11,019 bases of DNA from Cellvibrionales bacterium (GTDB lineage Bacteria > Pseudomonadota > Gammaproteobacteria > Pseudomonadales > JAHEGP01). This document shows positions 1 through 8,761 of the stretch, piece after piece. Made by a program: the position numbers and the translations under genes. Position 1 is the stretch's first letter. The number at the start of each line of letters is the position of its first letter. Below the pieces are notes generated by a model. It searched no databases and was not told where the DNA came from. It worked only from the letters and a program-made list of their open reading frames with translations. Location of the stretch: positions 1 to 11,019 of the forward strand of contig JAHEGP010000089.1 in assembly GCA_024645065.1 (NCBI GenBank), given 5' to 3'.

Positions 1-3000
1 TGGCAATGGCATGATTTCGCGGTCGAGCTCAGGCATCGCCTTACTGCGAGTCAAGCCGCCGAGGTAGCGCAATTTGTATGACTGCCCTGCGTATGCAAAT
101 GGAGGTGCGTCTGGTTGGTAGTAGGCCTCCAGCTCAAACGGGCTGACCCGAACAATACCCTCGATGCTATTCAAGGGTACTGCATAGGTCTCACCACAGC
201 TTTGAACCATTAGGGCGCGGTTGACTGAAACCGTGAAGGGTAAGCGAATAACGAAGCGCGTACCGCGACCGGGCCTGGATTCGATATCGACCGAACCGCC
301 AATTTGCTTGATCTCGCTGGCAACGACATCGAGCCCGACGCCACGCCCGGATATCTGGGTAACTGACTGCGCAGTGCTGAAACCGGGCTGCAGAATGAAC
401 TGCAGCACTTCGCGATCAGACAGGCACGCATCAGCAGCCATCATGCCCCGCTCTATCGCTTTACTGCGCACGGCATCGAGGCTAATGCCGCGGCCATCAT
501 CAGCAAGGGTGATCACCACGTCTCCTGCTTCCCGGGCCAGGCTTATGCTGATACTGCCCGCAGCCGGCTTTTTCGCCTTAAGCCTGTCTGCTTCCGATTC
601 AATTCCATGATCGACGGCGTTGCGAAGCATATGCTCGAACGAGGGTACCATGCGCTCGAGGATGGTCCGGTCCATCTCTCCCTCGGTGTTCAGCAGCTCC
701 AGGTTGACCTGTTTGCCCAGTTCCTGACTGACCTGTCGAATGATCCGCCGCAAACGCGGAACCAGGCGGGCGAACGGCACCATGCGCGAGCGCATCAAAC
801 CTTCCTGGAGGTCCGTATTGATACGGGACTGCTGCAGCAACAAGGTCTCCATGTCCCGGGCCTTGTTAAAAATGCTGCCCTTGACTTCCCGGATATCGGA
901 CGCACTCTCCTGGAGCGACCGTGAAAGTTGCTGCAGGACCGAATAGCGGTCCATTTCGAGGGGGTCAAACTCCTCGAGACCCTGGCTTTCCACCTGTTCC
1001 TGGCGGAAGATCAGCTGTTGTTCGGTTTCTATATCCAGCCGCCGCAACTGTTCTTTCATACGGTCAATGGTGGCATCCATTTCAGCCAGTGAGAACATAA
1101 CCTCACTAATCTGTTCCTCAATCCGACCGCGGTTGATACTGGTTTCACCAGCGAGGTTAACCAGTTGCTCGATCATTCGCGCAGGAATCTTAACCGCTTC
1201 CTGCGCCACCTGCGCCTGGTCCACTTCGGCACTGCGCGCAGCAGCATGGGCCTGCTCAACCAGTGCCTGGTCTTCCGCAGGAATATCGATCATTTCCACG
1301 GGTTTCAGCAACAGAGCCAGATCTTCGGTGGAGTCCTCGTCGATGTCAGCTACCGGCTGCCCAGACCTGACCGTCTCAACCATCGCAACGATTTGATCCT
1401 GGTAGCGCTGGACATGGGCAAACAAATGATCGTCAAACGCAACACCCCGCTCTTCGGCAACGGTCAGGAAAGTCTCAAAGTTGTGGCTCAGGTTGCCAAG
1501 GCTTTTCAAACCGCTAAGACGCGCACCGCCCTTGAGGGTATGCAACAAGCGCTGCAATAGCTCAAGGCAGGAACGCCGACCGCGATCCTCTTGCCATTGC
1601 TGGATGGTCTCATCGATGTTTTCGAGCAGGTCACGGGCTTCCTCCATGAACATCTCGGTCATTTCGTCATCGACTTCATCAGCAGCGGCCGGCTGCGCTG
1701 CCTCGGCAACCCCGGCATTCGGTGTCAATTCGTGCTCCTCCGGGTCCCCTGACTGTAGCGGCGAATCGGCGGGCTGCAATTGCTCCAGCAGCTGAAAAAA
1801 ATCTGGTTCCAGGTCTTCAATACTCTGGTCAGCCGCGAGTTTATCAAGCATGCTTTCAGCTTCGGCAAGGACTCGGCCGAAGGCGTCGATAATTTCCTCT
1901 GTTGGCTCGCTCTCACTCAGTCGTTGTGCGGCTTCGGACCAGGCATTGGTCAGCTCGGCCAGCGGCATGATTTCAAGTTCGATAGCATTACTGGCAATCT
2001 CTGATGAGTAATTACCAACAATAAACCAGTCACCATCTGTCAATGGTTTTTGTTCGCGCCAGGAGTCCACAATGGTTTGGATGCTTGCAAGCGCATCGGA
2101 GGTTTCCAGCATAAACACGCCAACCCGCTCGAGGTAGGATGCGTCGCTACCGCTGCTCTGTTCCAGTCTCGGAATACGGGTTTCGATAAGCCGTGTTATC
2201 TGCTGAAGCAACGATTCTGTTTCACTAAACCGCTCACAACCACCAGACTCCTTGACTCTCTCCAGGCCGATGAATGCCATACGCGTGGCATCACGAATAA
2301 CCCCGATAATATCCCGGTCGACAACAACACGCGCAGCCTGTAATTGCTTCACCAGCTGTTCCAGCGGAGTGATAATGCATTCCAGCGCATCGATGTCTGC
2401 CATTCTTGCGCAACCCTTCAGCGTGTGCAGGGATCGCTGCAGTGAATCGCTTACCACCACAGGCTTGGAACTCTGCTCTGCGAATACGACAAAATCCTGC
2501 ATAGCGGCAAGGTGCTGCGTCGCCTCAGCATCGAATACCTCGAGCAGTGCCGCACGCTCGCCGGCCTCGTCAGTATCGGGTGACGTCTCTTCGGTTGCCT
2601 GCGCCAAGTCATCCGCAAGGGGCTCGGGTGCACCTACCAGCTCACCTGCTTCGGCACAATCGGGATCCAGCCACTTCGGCTGAATTGCTGCGAGCTGGTC
2701 AGCTGCGACCGGCTCCTTCTCAAGCAGGGCTTGCGCCATAGCCATGACTTGATCAACAAAAGCCTTGTTCACCGGATGACTTTTCTCGAATCGAGCCACC
2801 ATATCCGGAACCAGGTCGACGACCCGGGAAACCATTACAAGATGGTCTTCTTCCACCGTCAGGGAATGTTCGAGCAACCGATTCAGCAAGCTCTCTATGG
2901 ACCATGCCAGTTCACCCAGCAGGTTCGCACCAACCATGCGGCCACTGCCTTTTAAGGTGTGAAAAGCGCGGCGAATCTCCGCCAGCGCGTCCTCATCACC

Positions 3001-5043
3001 CGGCTCAGACTGCCATCCCGGCAAGTGAGCCTGTATGGTCTGCAATACTTCTGCTGCTTCCTCAACAAAGATCTCAGCGATCTCTTCGTCCAGTGGCTCT
3101 TCAGTTACAGCTTCCCGTTCGAAGAACGGGAACTCGCCCGCAACAGCCGCAGAATCAGGTGTTTTCGTGGCTTCTCTTGATAGCGCTTGCTGGTCGTGGA
3201 GTGCTGGCTGGTTCTGATGTTCTGCTTTTACGGCATCCTGGTGCGGGGCAACCGGACTTTCCCCGACAGGCTCGAATTGACCTGGATTCTCAGCGCCTGA
3301 AACCTGTTTGGCGCCTGGCTTGTCTGCGCAGGCTGCAACCCCGCTATCGCTAACAGGATAGCTCTTGGCCAATTCCATATTGTCGAGTTCATCAATTGGA
3401 AATCCGAGCACAGCGACACTTGCCACGGCAATATCAAGGATATCCTCATTATCGGCACCGGCGTCGTCGGCACTGCGCTCGAGATAGTAGTCAATGCCAC
3501 TGATGGCGTCAGCGAACTTCTCCAGCATCGGCCAATCCGGCAACTTTTTTCCATCCAGCAAATTCCAGACATAACACTGGCATGCTTCGAGAACCCGGGC
3601 AGCCCGCTCCATTCCAGCAATGCCCAGGCTCCCTGACAGATCATGCAACCTGGTTGGTAAGGAATCCAGTCTGGAGTGATCCCACTGGTTCGCGACAAAA
3701 TCAATTATCGCGTCCTTTATACGGTCTAGATCCTTGCGAGCCTCGCGCAGCACGGTCTGCCGGGCGCCGCGCAAATGGGGTTGCTCTCCAGCCGGGTCGG
3801 CGGTCATCCCCGAAGAGGCGACATACCCCAGCAATTCCTGCTCTACTGCAATGATAGCCTGGGCAACTTCCAGCAATTCATCCGAGCTACTGGCATCAGT
3901 GTCTGCCGCAATGCGCTGTAGTACTTGTTCCTGATCGCGGATTGTGGCGAGAGGCGCGACAAAACCCAGCACCGCCATGGTATCGCCAACTCGCTTGATC
4001 AGTGGAAGTGTGTCCCTGATTTCCAGTTTATCGGAGTCTGCACGACGACCGTGCAGATCCAGGTAATCTTTTACTGCGGCGAGCTCTTCCAGCAGCGCAT
4101 CCACCACTGAGCTCAGCGCGTCGGCATCAACGGCCAATTGTTGCTGTTGCCCGTCCTGCTGCAGCGCCTGTTTTAAATGGTAGGTAGCCTGCACGTCCTG
4201 GATCAAAGGCGAGTTGCCATTGGAGCGCGCAACGTAATAGAGAAAACTTTTCAGGGTTTCACTTGCGACAGGCGTCTGCAAGGCCTTCGAACCGTGTTGC
4301 TGCAATCCTTTTAATTCACTATCGATTTCCTTTAACAGTGTTTTCATAGCGGCGTTGGGGTGAATCGAGTGTTCAGTCACGCCCTCGATAATCGCCAGCC
4401 CAACTTGCCAAAGCGCTTCACGGCACTTGCCCTTGTTGAGTAACTGCAGGCGCTGGCATATTGCATTCAATTGCGGCAGGTTTTGCTTAAGTTGCTTATT
4501 TCGAACAATACCCACAAACGTTTTTTGAAAAAGCTGCTTTAGCTCTGCCAGCTCAGCGTCGAGAGCCTCCTTTTCAACTTCTACCGGGTCATCACAGGGC
4601 GCAGCTTCGATCGCTATCTGTGGATTAAAAAATGCCAGCTCAGACATCAATTCTGCACCGCGAATAGCACGCATATCGTTGATTCGAGGTAGTAAAATTC
4701 CAGGCAGGTCCTGGCGAGCGGCGCGCACCTGCTGTAAAAAGCCCGGCAAATAGAGCAGTCCCGCCATGATGGCTTCGTGGGCCTGCAAGTCATCTATGAC
4801 TGCACCATCACCCAGCGCCTTTAATAGCAATTCCAACTCATTGGCAAATAGTGCGGCACCATGAAATTCCACCATCTGCAGAGTGCCCTGGACCTGGCTT
4901 ATCTGGCCCATACATATTTCCAGCTTGCTGGCATCACCCGGCTCTTTGACATAAGCCTCCAGCGCACGGCAAGCTTGATTCAGCGTTTCATCGATCTCAT
5001 CCGAGATCCAGTCCAGAGCTACATAATCTCGACGCTCAGCCAT
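1..5043 (-). CDS. chpA: ChpA, giant CheA-type hybrid sensor kinase with multiple Hpt modules (3' end outside window)
   Basis: Cytoplasmic histidine kinase at the core of the Pil-Chp pathway; it autophosphorylates Hpt histidines and passes phosphate to PilG/PilH. Read by hand, the frame is open for 1681 codons from the ATG at 5041-5043 to base 1. Modules in order: an N-terminal FimL-like region (residues 1 to about 400) opening MAERRDYVALDWI, as in known ChpA; a degenerate Hpt (LHDLSGS, H467); an Ala/Pro/Glu-rich linker (about 545-645); Hpt with HTLKGSGRM (H695); Hpt with HTLKGCARM (H873); a Ser-containing Hpt-like stretch (S1014); Hpt with HTLKGGARL (H1168); dimerisation helices (MIEQLVNLAGET, about 1290-1400); and an ATPase domain with N-box EHMLRNAVDHG (1470-1480), G1 DDGRG (1515-1519) and G2 GRGVGLDVV (1566-1574). 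A CheW-like domain (from about 1600) is cut by the window edge; a terminal receiver domain is expected beyond it. The start lies 27 bases after pilK; the only SD-like AAGG (5057-5060) is 13 bases upstream, so translation may be coupled. Identity is very secure; function rests on homology. Confidence 0.97.
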   Translation of the reverse strand, partial: MAERRDYVALDWISDEIDETLNQACRALEAYVKEPGDASKLEICMGQISQVQGTLQMVEFHGAALFANELELLLKALGDGAVIDDLQAHEAIMAGLLYLPGFLQQVRAARQDLPGILLPRINDMRAIRGAELMSELAFFNPQIAIEAAPCDDPVEVEKEALDAELAELKQLFQKTFVGIVRNKQLKQNLPQLNAICQRLQLLNKGKCREALWQVGLAIIEGVTEHSIHPNAAMKTLLKEIDSELKGLQQHGSKALQTPVASETLKSFLYYVARSNGNSPLIQDVQATYHLKQALQQDGQQQQLAVDADALSSVVDALLEELAAVKDYLDLHGRRADSDKLEIRDTLPLIKRVGDTMAVLGFVAPLATIRDQEQVLQRIAADTDASSSDELLEVAQAIIAVEQELLGYVASSGMTADPAGEQPHLRGARQTVLREARKDLDRIKDAIIDFVANQWDHSRLDSLPTRLHDLSGSLGIAGMERAARVLEACQCYVWNLLDGKKLPDWPMLEKFADAISGIDYYLERSADDAGADNEDILDIAVASVAVLGFPIDELDNMELAKSYPVSDSGVAACADKPGAKQVSGAENPGQFEPVGESPVAPHQDAVKAEHQNQPALHDQQALSREATKTPDSAAVAGEFPFFEREAVTEEPLDEEIAEIFVEEAAEVLQTIQAHLPGWQSEPGDEDALAEIRRAFHTLKGSGRMVGANLLGELAWSIESLLNRLLEHSLTVEEDHLVMVSRVVDLVPDMVARFEKSHPVNKAFVDQVMAMAQALLEKEPVAADQLAAIQPKWLDPDCAEAGELVGAPEPLADDLAQATEETSPDTDEAGERAALLEVFDAEATQHLAAMQDFVVFAEQSSKPVVVSDSLQRSLHTLKGCARMADIDALECIITPLEQLVKQLQAARVVVDRDIIGVIRDATRMAFIGLERVKESGGCERFSETESLLQQITRLIETRIPRLEQSSGSDASYLERVGVFMLETSDALASIQTIVDSWREQKPLTDGDWFIVGNYSSEIASNAIELEIMPLAELTNAWSEAAQRLSESEPTEEIIDAFGRVLAEAESMLDKLAADQSIEDLEPDFFQLLEQLQPADSPLQSGDPEEHELTPNAGVAEAAQPAAADEVDDEMTEMFMEEARDLLENIDETIQQWQEDRGRRSCLELLQRLLHTLKGGARLSGLKSLGNLSHNFETFLTVAEERGVAFDDHLFAHVQRYQDQIVAMVETVRSGQPVADIDEDSTEDLALLLKPVEMIDIPAEDQALVEQAHAAARSAEVDQAQVAQEAVKIPARMIEQLVNLAGETSINRGRIEEQISEVMFSLAEMDATIDRMKEQLRRLDIETEQQLIFRQEQVESQGLEEFDPLEMDRYSVLQQLSRSLQESASDIREVKGSIFNKARDMETLLLQQSRINTDLQEGLMRSRMVPFARLVPRLRRIIRQVSQELGKQVNLELLNTEGEMDRTILERMVPSFEHMLRNAVDHGIESEADRLKAKKPAAGSISISLAREAGDVVITLADDGRGISLDAVRSKAIERGMMAADACLSDREVLQFILQPGFSTAQSVTQISGRGVGLDVVASEIKQIGGSVDIESRPGRGTRFVIRLPFTVSVNRALMVQSCGETYAVPLNSIEGIVRVSPFELEAYYQPDAPPFAYAGQSYKLRYLGGLTRSKAMPELDREIMPLP

Positions 5044-5070
5044 AGTGATATTTCAACCTTATTAAATGTT

Positions 5071-5949
5071 CTATTGGCGGATACAGGCTTCCAGAGAATC
5101 CTTGCTTGCGGTGCATACGGCAGCATGATTCCAGCCCTCCAAATCACCCAGCCCAACTACTAGCAAGCCCCCTGGCTTGAGATGGTCGACCAGGCAATCC
5201 AGTATCCTGTGTTTGCTTTTCTGGCAATAATGCGTCAGCACATTACGGCAAACGATCACATCCATGTCGATTCCCAACAACTCCTCCGCCGTAACCAGAT
5301 TCGACTGCACAAAGCACACCCGCTCAGCCAATTCTTCAGTGACGCAGGCGTACTCAGAATCAATCGATGTAAAACCGTGCAGTCGATAATCGGGGGGTAA
5401 GGTGCTTAACTCGCTTTCCGGATAAATGCCCTCCCTGGCTTGCTGCAATGCCAGGCTGCTGATGTCTGTACCCATTACACCAAAGTAGAGTCCCGCCGAG
5501 TGACGCCGTGCCGTGGTGCGAGCCAGCATCGCCAATGTCCAGGCCTCAGCTCCGCTGCCGCACCCTGCACTCCATAAATCGAGGGAGAACAGGTTTTTCC
5601 CCGATCCTTGAATTCGATCGGCTAAATAGGGCGCAACCAGATCAATTAACGCATAGTCACAGAAAGGCAAGGTTTGCTCGCCGGTAATACTATGCAACAG
5701 CTCGGCTAATTCCGGGGTACCCTCTGTAACATCTCGCACGCGGTCAAAGTAGGTCTCGTAATCGAAGCAGCCAATCTTCGCCATTCTTCGATCCAGCCCG
5801 AGCTGGATCATTCCTGGACGTATTGACAGGGCCAGACCCCAGCGCTGCTCCAGAAGCGCCCGCCATTGCGCAAGTTGTTTTTCGGAAAGTCCTGGAGCCG
5901 AGCACTCAATGCTACTCGCTCCCATCGAGCCTGCCGCGAAGCTTGCCAC
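5071..5949 (-). CDS. pilK: PilK, CheR-like protein-glutamate methyltransferase
   Basis: Predicted S-adenosylmethionine-dependent methyltransferase that would methylate glutamates on the receptor PilJ. It has 292 residues, normal for CheR/PilK. The N-terminal helical CheR domain spans about 20-95. The SAM-binding motif is WSAGCGSGAEAW (126-137), followed by the acidic GTDIS (160-164) and VIVCRNVLTHY (231-241), which corresponds to the CheR 'CRNVL' motif. The end KPGGLLVVG (258-266) is the usual late strand-loop. The segment equivalent to the CheR T-x-F-F-R motif reads QTLPFCDY here and lacks the Arg. Position between pilJ and chpA fits PilK. The GTG at 5947-5949 sits 3 bases after the pilJ stop; an in-frame ATG at codon 9 (5923-5925), preceded by GGCAGG, is an equally credible start. 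Family assignment is firm; that PilJ is the substrate is inferred from gene order. Confidence 0.93.
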   Translation of the reverse strand: MASFAAGSMGASSIECSAPGLSEKQLAQWRALLEQRWGLALSIRPGMIQLGLDRRMAKIGCFDYETYFDRVRDVTEGTPELAELLHSITGEQTLPFCDYALIDLVAPYLADRIQGSGKNLFSLDLWSAGCGSGAEAWTLAMLARTTARRHSAGLYFGVMGTDISSLALQQAREGIYPESELSTLPPDYRLHGFTSIDSEYACVTEELAERVCFVQSNLVTAEELLGIDMDVIVCRNVLTHYCQKSKHRILDCLVDHLKPGGLLVVGLGDLEGWNHAAVCTASKDSLEACIRQ

Positions 5950-5952
5950 AAA

Positions 5953-8121
5953 CTAGACCAGTTGCTCTGCTTCGGATTCCTGATCCTGTGCCTTGCGCTT
6001 TTTGGAGCCAGCCTTGTTATCACTACTGTGGGTAGTGCTTGTCGAGCCGTCCAGATCGTCACCAGCGGCCATCAGCGCCATATCCAAATCACTTTCGATG
6101 TGCTCCTCAGGCAGTTTAAAGCCCGCGACCGATTTCTGCATGTCACCGGCAAGCTCCGCCAGGCGTCCAATCGAGCCCGCAGTGGCGGTTGTACCCGCGG
6201 AGGTCTGGGAGGTTATCTCCTGAATAACGTTCATGGTATTGGATACGTGACCTGCAGACGCTGCCTGCTGTCTCGCGGCATTTGAGATATTCTGGATCAG
6301 GTCAGACAGGGAGGTCGAAACGTTTTCAATCTCCTCCAGAGCCACACCGGCATCCTGTGCCAGCCGGGCGCCCCGAACCACTTCGGCAGTTGTCTGCTCC
6401 ATCGAGATGACCGCTTCGTTGGTGTCCGACTGAATCGTCTTAACCAGCGCTTCAATCTGCTTGGTAGCCCCCGATGCGCGTTCCGCCAGTCGCTGTACCT
6501 CGTCCGCAACAACTGCAAAACCGCGCCCTGCGTCGCCAGCCATAGAAGCCTGGATCGCAGCATTCAATGAAAGAATGTTGGTTTGGTCGGCAATGTCATT
6601 GATCAAGGAAACGATGTCGCCAATCTCCTGTGAGCTCTCTCCCAGTCGTTTGATACGCTTCGATGTATCTTGAATCTGCTCCCGAATAGTATCCATGCCG
6701 CGAATGGTATTCTGTACCACCTCAGCACCAGTGTTGGCAATTTTTACCGAGCGCTCCGCAACCTGTGCCGACTCGCTGGCATTCGAAGATACGTGGTCAA
6801 TGGTCACAGCCATTTCGTTGATTGCCGCTGAAGCACCGGCAATTTCCTGGGCCTGGTGTTCTGCAGCTTCGGCGAGGTGTAGAGCCGTGGACTGCGTCTC
6901 CTGTGATGCAGAAGTCACTCTGAGCGCAGTATCGTTGATTTGCGATACCAGGACTCGCAACTGATCGATAGTGAAATTAATCGAGTCAGCGATGGCACCG
7001 GTGAAATCTTCAGACACCGTTGCCGTGGTGGTCAGGTCGCCATCTGCCAGGTTACCCAGCTCATCCAGTAAGCGGAGGATTGCCACCTGGTTCTGCTCGT
7101 TGGTCGACTCTTCGAGCGCAAGTCGCTTACGCGTATTGATAAAACCGAGCAGGCCCAAAGATGCCATCAGCACAATTATGGCGACACCGGAAATTAAAAC
7201 CAATGTGCCATTGACGGTACGCTCGCTTGAAAGGTTACCAATCTGCTGGGTCAGGACAGAAGTCGCTTCCTGGATCCCGGGAGCTTTGTCCACCAGCACA
7301 TTGCCAGCGTCTCGAGCCTTGGAGAGGTCGGGTGAGGCCTGAAATATCTTGTCAATAAAATTGTTGACGAAGCCATAGAGTTCCGCGATTTGATCCAGGG
7401 ATTGCGCAGCCTCTGTGTCGCGCACCTTCTGGATTTTCATTGCGGAGTTACCCTCGCGCATACCTGCCAGCACGGTACCAAACATACTGGCATCGAGATT
7501 AAACATATCAGCCGCTTCTTTCGCGTCGGCTGTGCCCTGCAACATTTTTTCCACATTGCGAGCAATCCTCTCAGCCAGCCACGCTTGTTTCTGGGCTATC
7601 GCAATCTGATTTGGAGATGCACCGTTTTCTATGAGAATTTCTACGACAAAATCGTATTCCTGCTGTAGTTCAGGAATCGAGGCATTGAGATTGCGCGCCA
7701 CCTCATGCAGGAAAAGAGTCCTTTCCCTGTTCGCTACGACTGTTTGCGCTGCGTCATTGGTTTCAGCCCACAAGCCATTCAGCTCTTTGATTTCGGCGTT
7801 GAGCATATCTTTCGGGGAGGGTAGGCCCGCAGCTCCCTTATTGAGCACTTGCAAGGTTTTATCGACACCCTGACGAGCTTTTTCAAGATCGTCAAAGGCC
7901 TGGGCATCACCCGCTATGGCCTGGCGCGATGCAGTAGACACCTCCTGCATCATTACCCGCAGGTCACCGGCAAGCTCCAGATACCTCGCATCGTAATTGG
8001 CATCTCTGACCACCATATAGGCAGTAGTGATAAATGCTCCAATTGCGCCTATCAGAAGAACTACTAGTAAGGTTACGCCCCTGTTATTGGGCAGCTTGGA
8101 TGTAACGTTGTTTCCACTCAT
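5953..8121 (-). CDS. pilJ: PilJ, methyl-accepting chemoreceptor of the twitching-motility system
   Basis: Inner-membrane receptor that feeds signals to PilI/ChpA; in Pseudomonas it is linked to PilA sensing. It has 722 residues. TM1 is about 16-37 (VTLLVVLLIGAIGAF), then a long helical periplasmic part (about 38-303, where PilJ-type sensor domains lie), TM2 about 304-328, HAMP-like region about 330-395, and the cytoplasmic signalling coiled coil about 405-668. The hairpin tip at about 510-545 reads DIADQTNILSLNAAIQASMA followed by GDAGRGFAVVADEVQRLAER; the 'AAIQASMAG' variant in place of the common 'AAIEAARAG' is typical of PilJ. A charged tail of about 50 residues (DNKAGSKKRKAQDQESEAEQ) follows and carries no CheR-tethering pentapeptide. 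The ATG at 8119-8121 has a good ribosome binding site, GGGAG, 8 bases upstream. The 73-base gap to pilI is the largest in the operon. Confidence 0.97.
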   Translation of the reverse strand: MSGNNVTSKLPNNRGVTLLVVLLIGAIGAFITTAYMVVRDANYDARYLELAGDLRVMMQEVSTASRQAIAGDAQAFDDLEKARQGVDKTLQVLNKGAAGLPSPKDMLNAEIKELNGLWAETNDAAQTVVANRERTLFLHEVARNLNASIPELQQEYDFVVEILIENGASPNQIAIAQKQAWLAERIARNVEKMLQGTADAKEAADMFNLDASMFGTVLAGMREGNSAMKIQKVRDTEAAQSLDQIAELYGFVNNFIDKIFQASPDLSKARDAGNVLVDKAPGIQEATSVLTQQIGNLSSERTVNGTLVLISGVAIIVLMASLGLLGFINTRKRLALEESTNEQNQVAILRLLDELGNLADGDLTTTATVSEDFTGAIADSINFTIDQLRVLVSQINDTALRVTSASQETQSTALHLAEAAEHQAQEIAGASAAINEMAVTIDHVSSNASESAQVAERSVKIANTGAEVVQNTIRGMDTIREQIQDTSKRIKRLGESSQEIGDIVSLINDIADQTNILSLNAAIQASMAGDAGRGFAVVADEVQRLAERASGATKQIEALVKTIQSDTNEAVISMEQTTAEVVRGARLAQDAGVALEEIENVSTSLSDLIQNISNAARQQAASAGHVSNTMNVIQEITSQTSAGTTATAGSIGRLAELAGDMQKSVAGFKLPEEHIESDLDMALMAAGDDLDGSTSTTHSSDNKAGSKKRKAQDQESEAEQLV

Positions 8122-8194
8122 GGCTTGGACTCCCAGCCCCGGGCTATTATCAGACCGTTATAGTTAATGAAATTTACCCACCCGACTGCGCGCA

Positions 8195-8734
8195 TCAAGC
8201 GGCAGCATTTACGAAACGGCGATCCTTCGCCAACCTGAACGGACTGAAAACCGTCCAGGTCTTGTTTTCATGAACGTAAGCCCCCGTGGTGTACTCCACG
8301 AAAGGCTCAGCATCTTTTGGAATCTGCTTGACAAATGTGTCCACGGGAAAGTGTTGCATGCCGATGATATCGTTCACGATTAAACCGACGAACAAACCGT
8401 CGCACTCAACAGCTATAACCCGTCGCGACTTGCTATTAGTTCCCGGTGCTCCGCCAAAATATGACTCCATATCGATCATCGGTAACAACCTGCCACGCAC
8501 GTTCGCGACACCTTTGACCCAGCTCTTTACACCTGGCATCGTAGTCCATACCGGCACATGCATCAGCTCCGCAACTTCATCCATTGGAGCAACCATCGTC
8601 TGGCCGCCCAGAGTAAAAGCCACACCTGTCCAGCTGTCTGCGACTTCTACCTGTTCCGGTAGGCCCTGCGCTGCCACCAGACTCCGATTGGCGATATCGA
8701 TAAGAATGGAAAAAGGTTGTTTCTTTTTATCCAT
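8195..8734 (-). CDS. pilI: PilI, CheW-like coupling protein
   Basis: Small cytoplasmic scaffold that links the PilJ signalling tip to ChpA. It has 179 residues from the ATG at 8732-8734, the usual size for PilI. A CheW fold covers about 33-170; the motif GVANVRGRLLPMIDM (75-89) matches the conserved CheW 'G-x-x-N-x-RG-x-x-x-P-x-x-D' region. Just upstream an in-frame TTG (8735-8737) would add one residue. The ATG is preferred because AGGGG (8741-8745 on the plus strand as CCCCT) is spaced 6 bases from it but only 3 from the TTG. It lies between pilH (27 bases) and pilJ (73 bases) on the same strand, the classic pilGHIJ order. Nothing appears truncated. Confidence 0.95.
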   Translation of the reverse strand: MDKKKQPFSILIDIANRSLVAAQGLPEQVEVADSWTGVAFTLGGQTMVAPMDEVAELMHVPVWTTMPGVKSWVKGVANVRGRLLPMIDMESYFGGAPGTNSKSRRVIAVECDGLFVGLIVNDIIGMQHFPVDTFVKQIPKDAEPFVEYTTGAYVHENKTWTVFSPFRLAKDRRFVNAAA

Positions 8735-8761
8735 CAAAAACCCCTGGTACTCATTGGATTG

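Noticed and set aside
221..4110. Many plus-strand open frames of 60-150 codons across the left half
   Set aside because: All lie opposite the continuous chpA frame; their translations are rich in Arg, Ser, Pro and Cys without domains, as expected of antisense shadows of a gene.
5953..7342. Plus-strand frames of up to 139 codons opposite pilJ
   Set aside because: They mirror the pilJ frame, and their products are low-complexity Ser/Ala/Arg-rich translations.
8122..8194. Possible internal promoter for pilJ in the pilI-pilJ gap (minus-strand GATAAT and TATAAC)
   Set aside because: Both -10-like hexamers lack a credible -35 at the right spacing; the short gap is better read as an ordinary intra-operon spacer.
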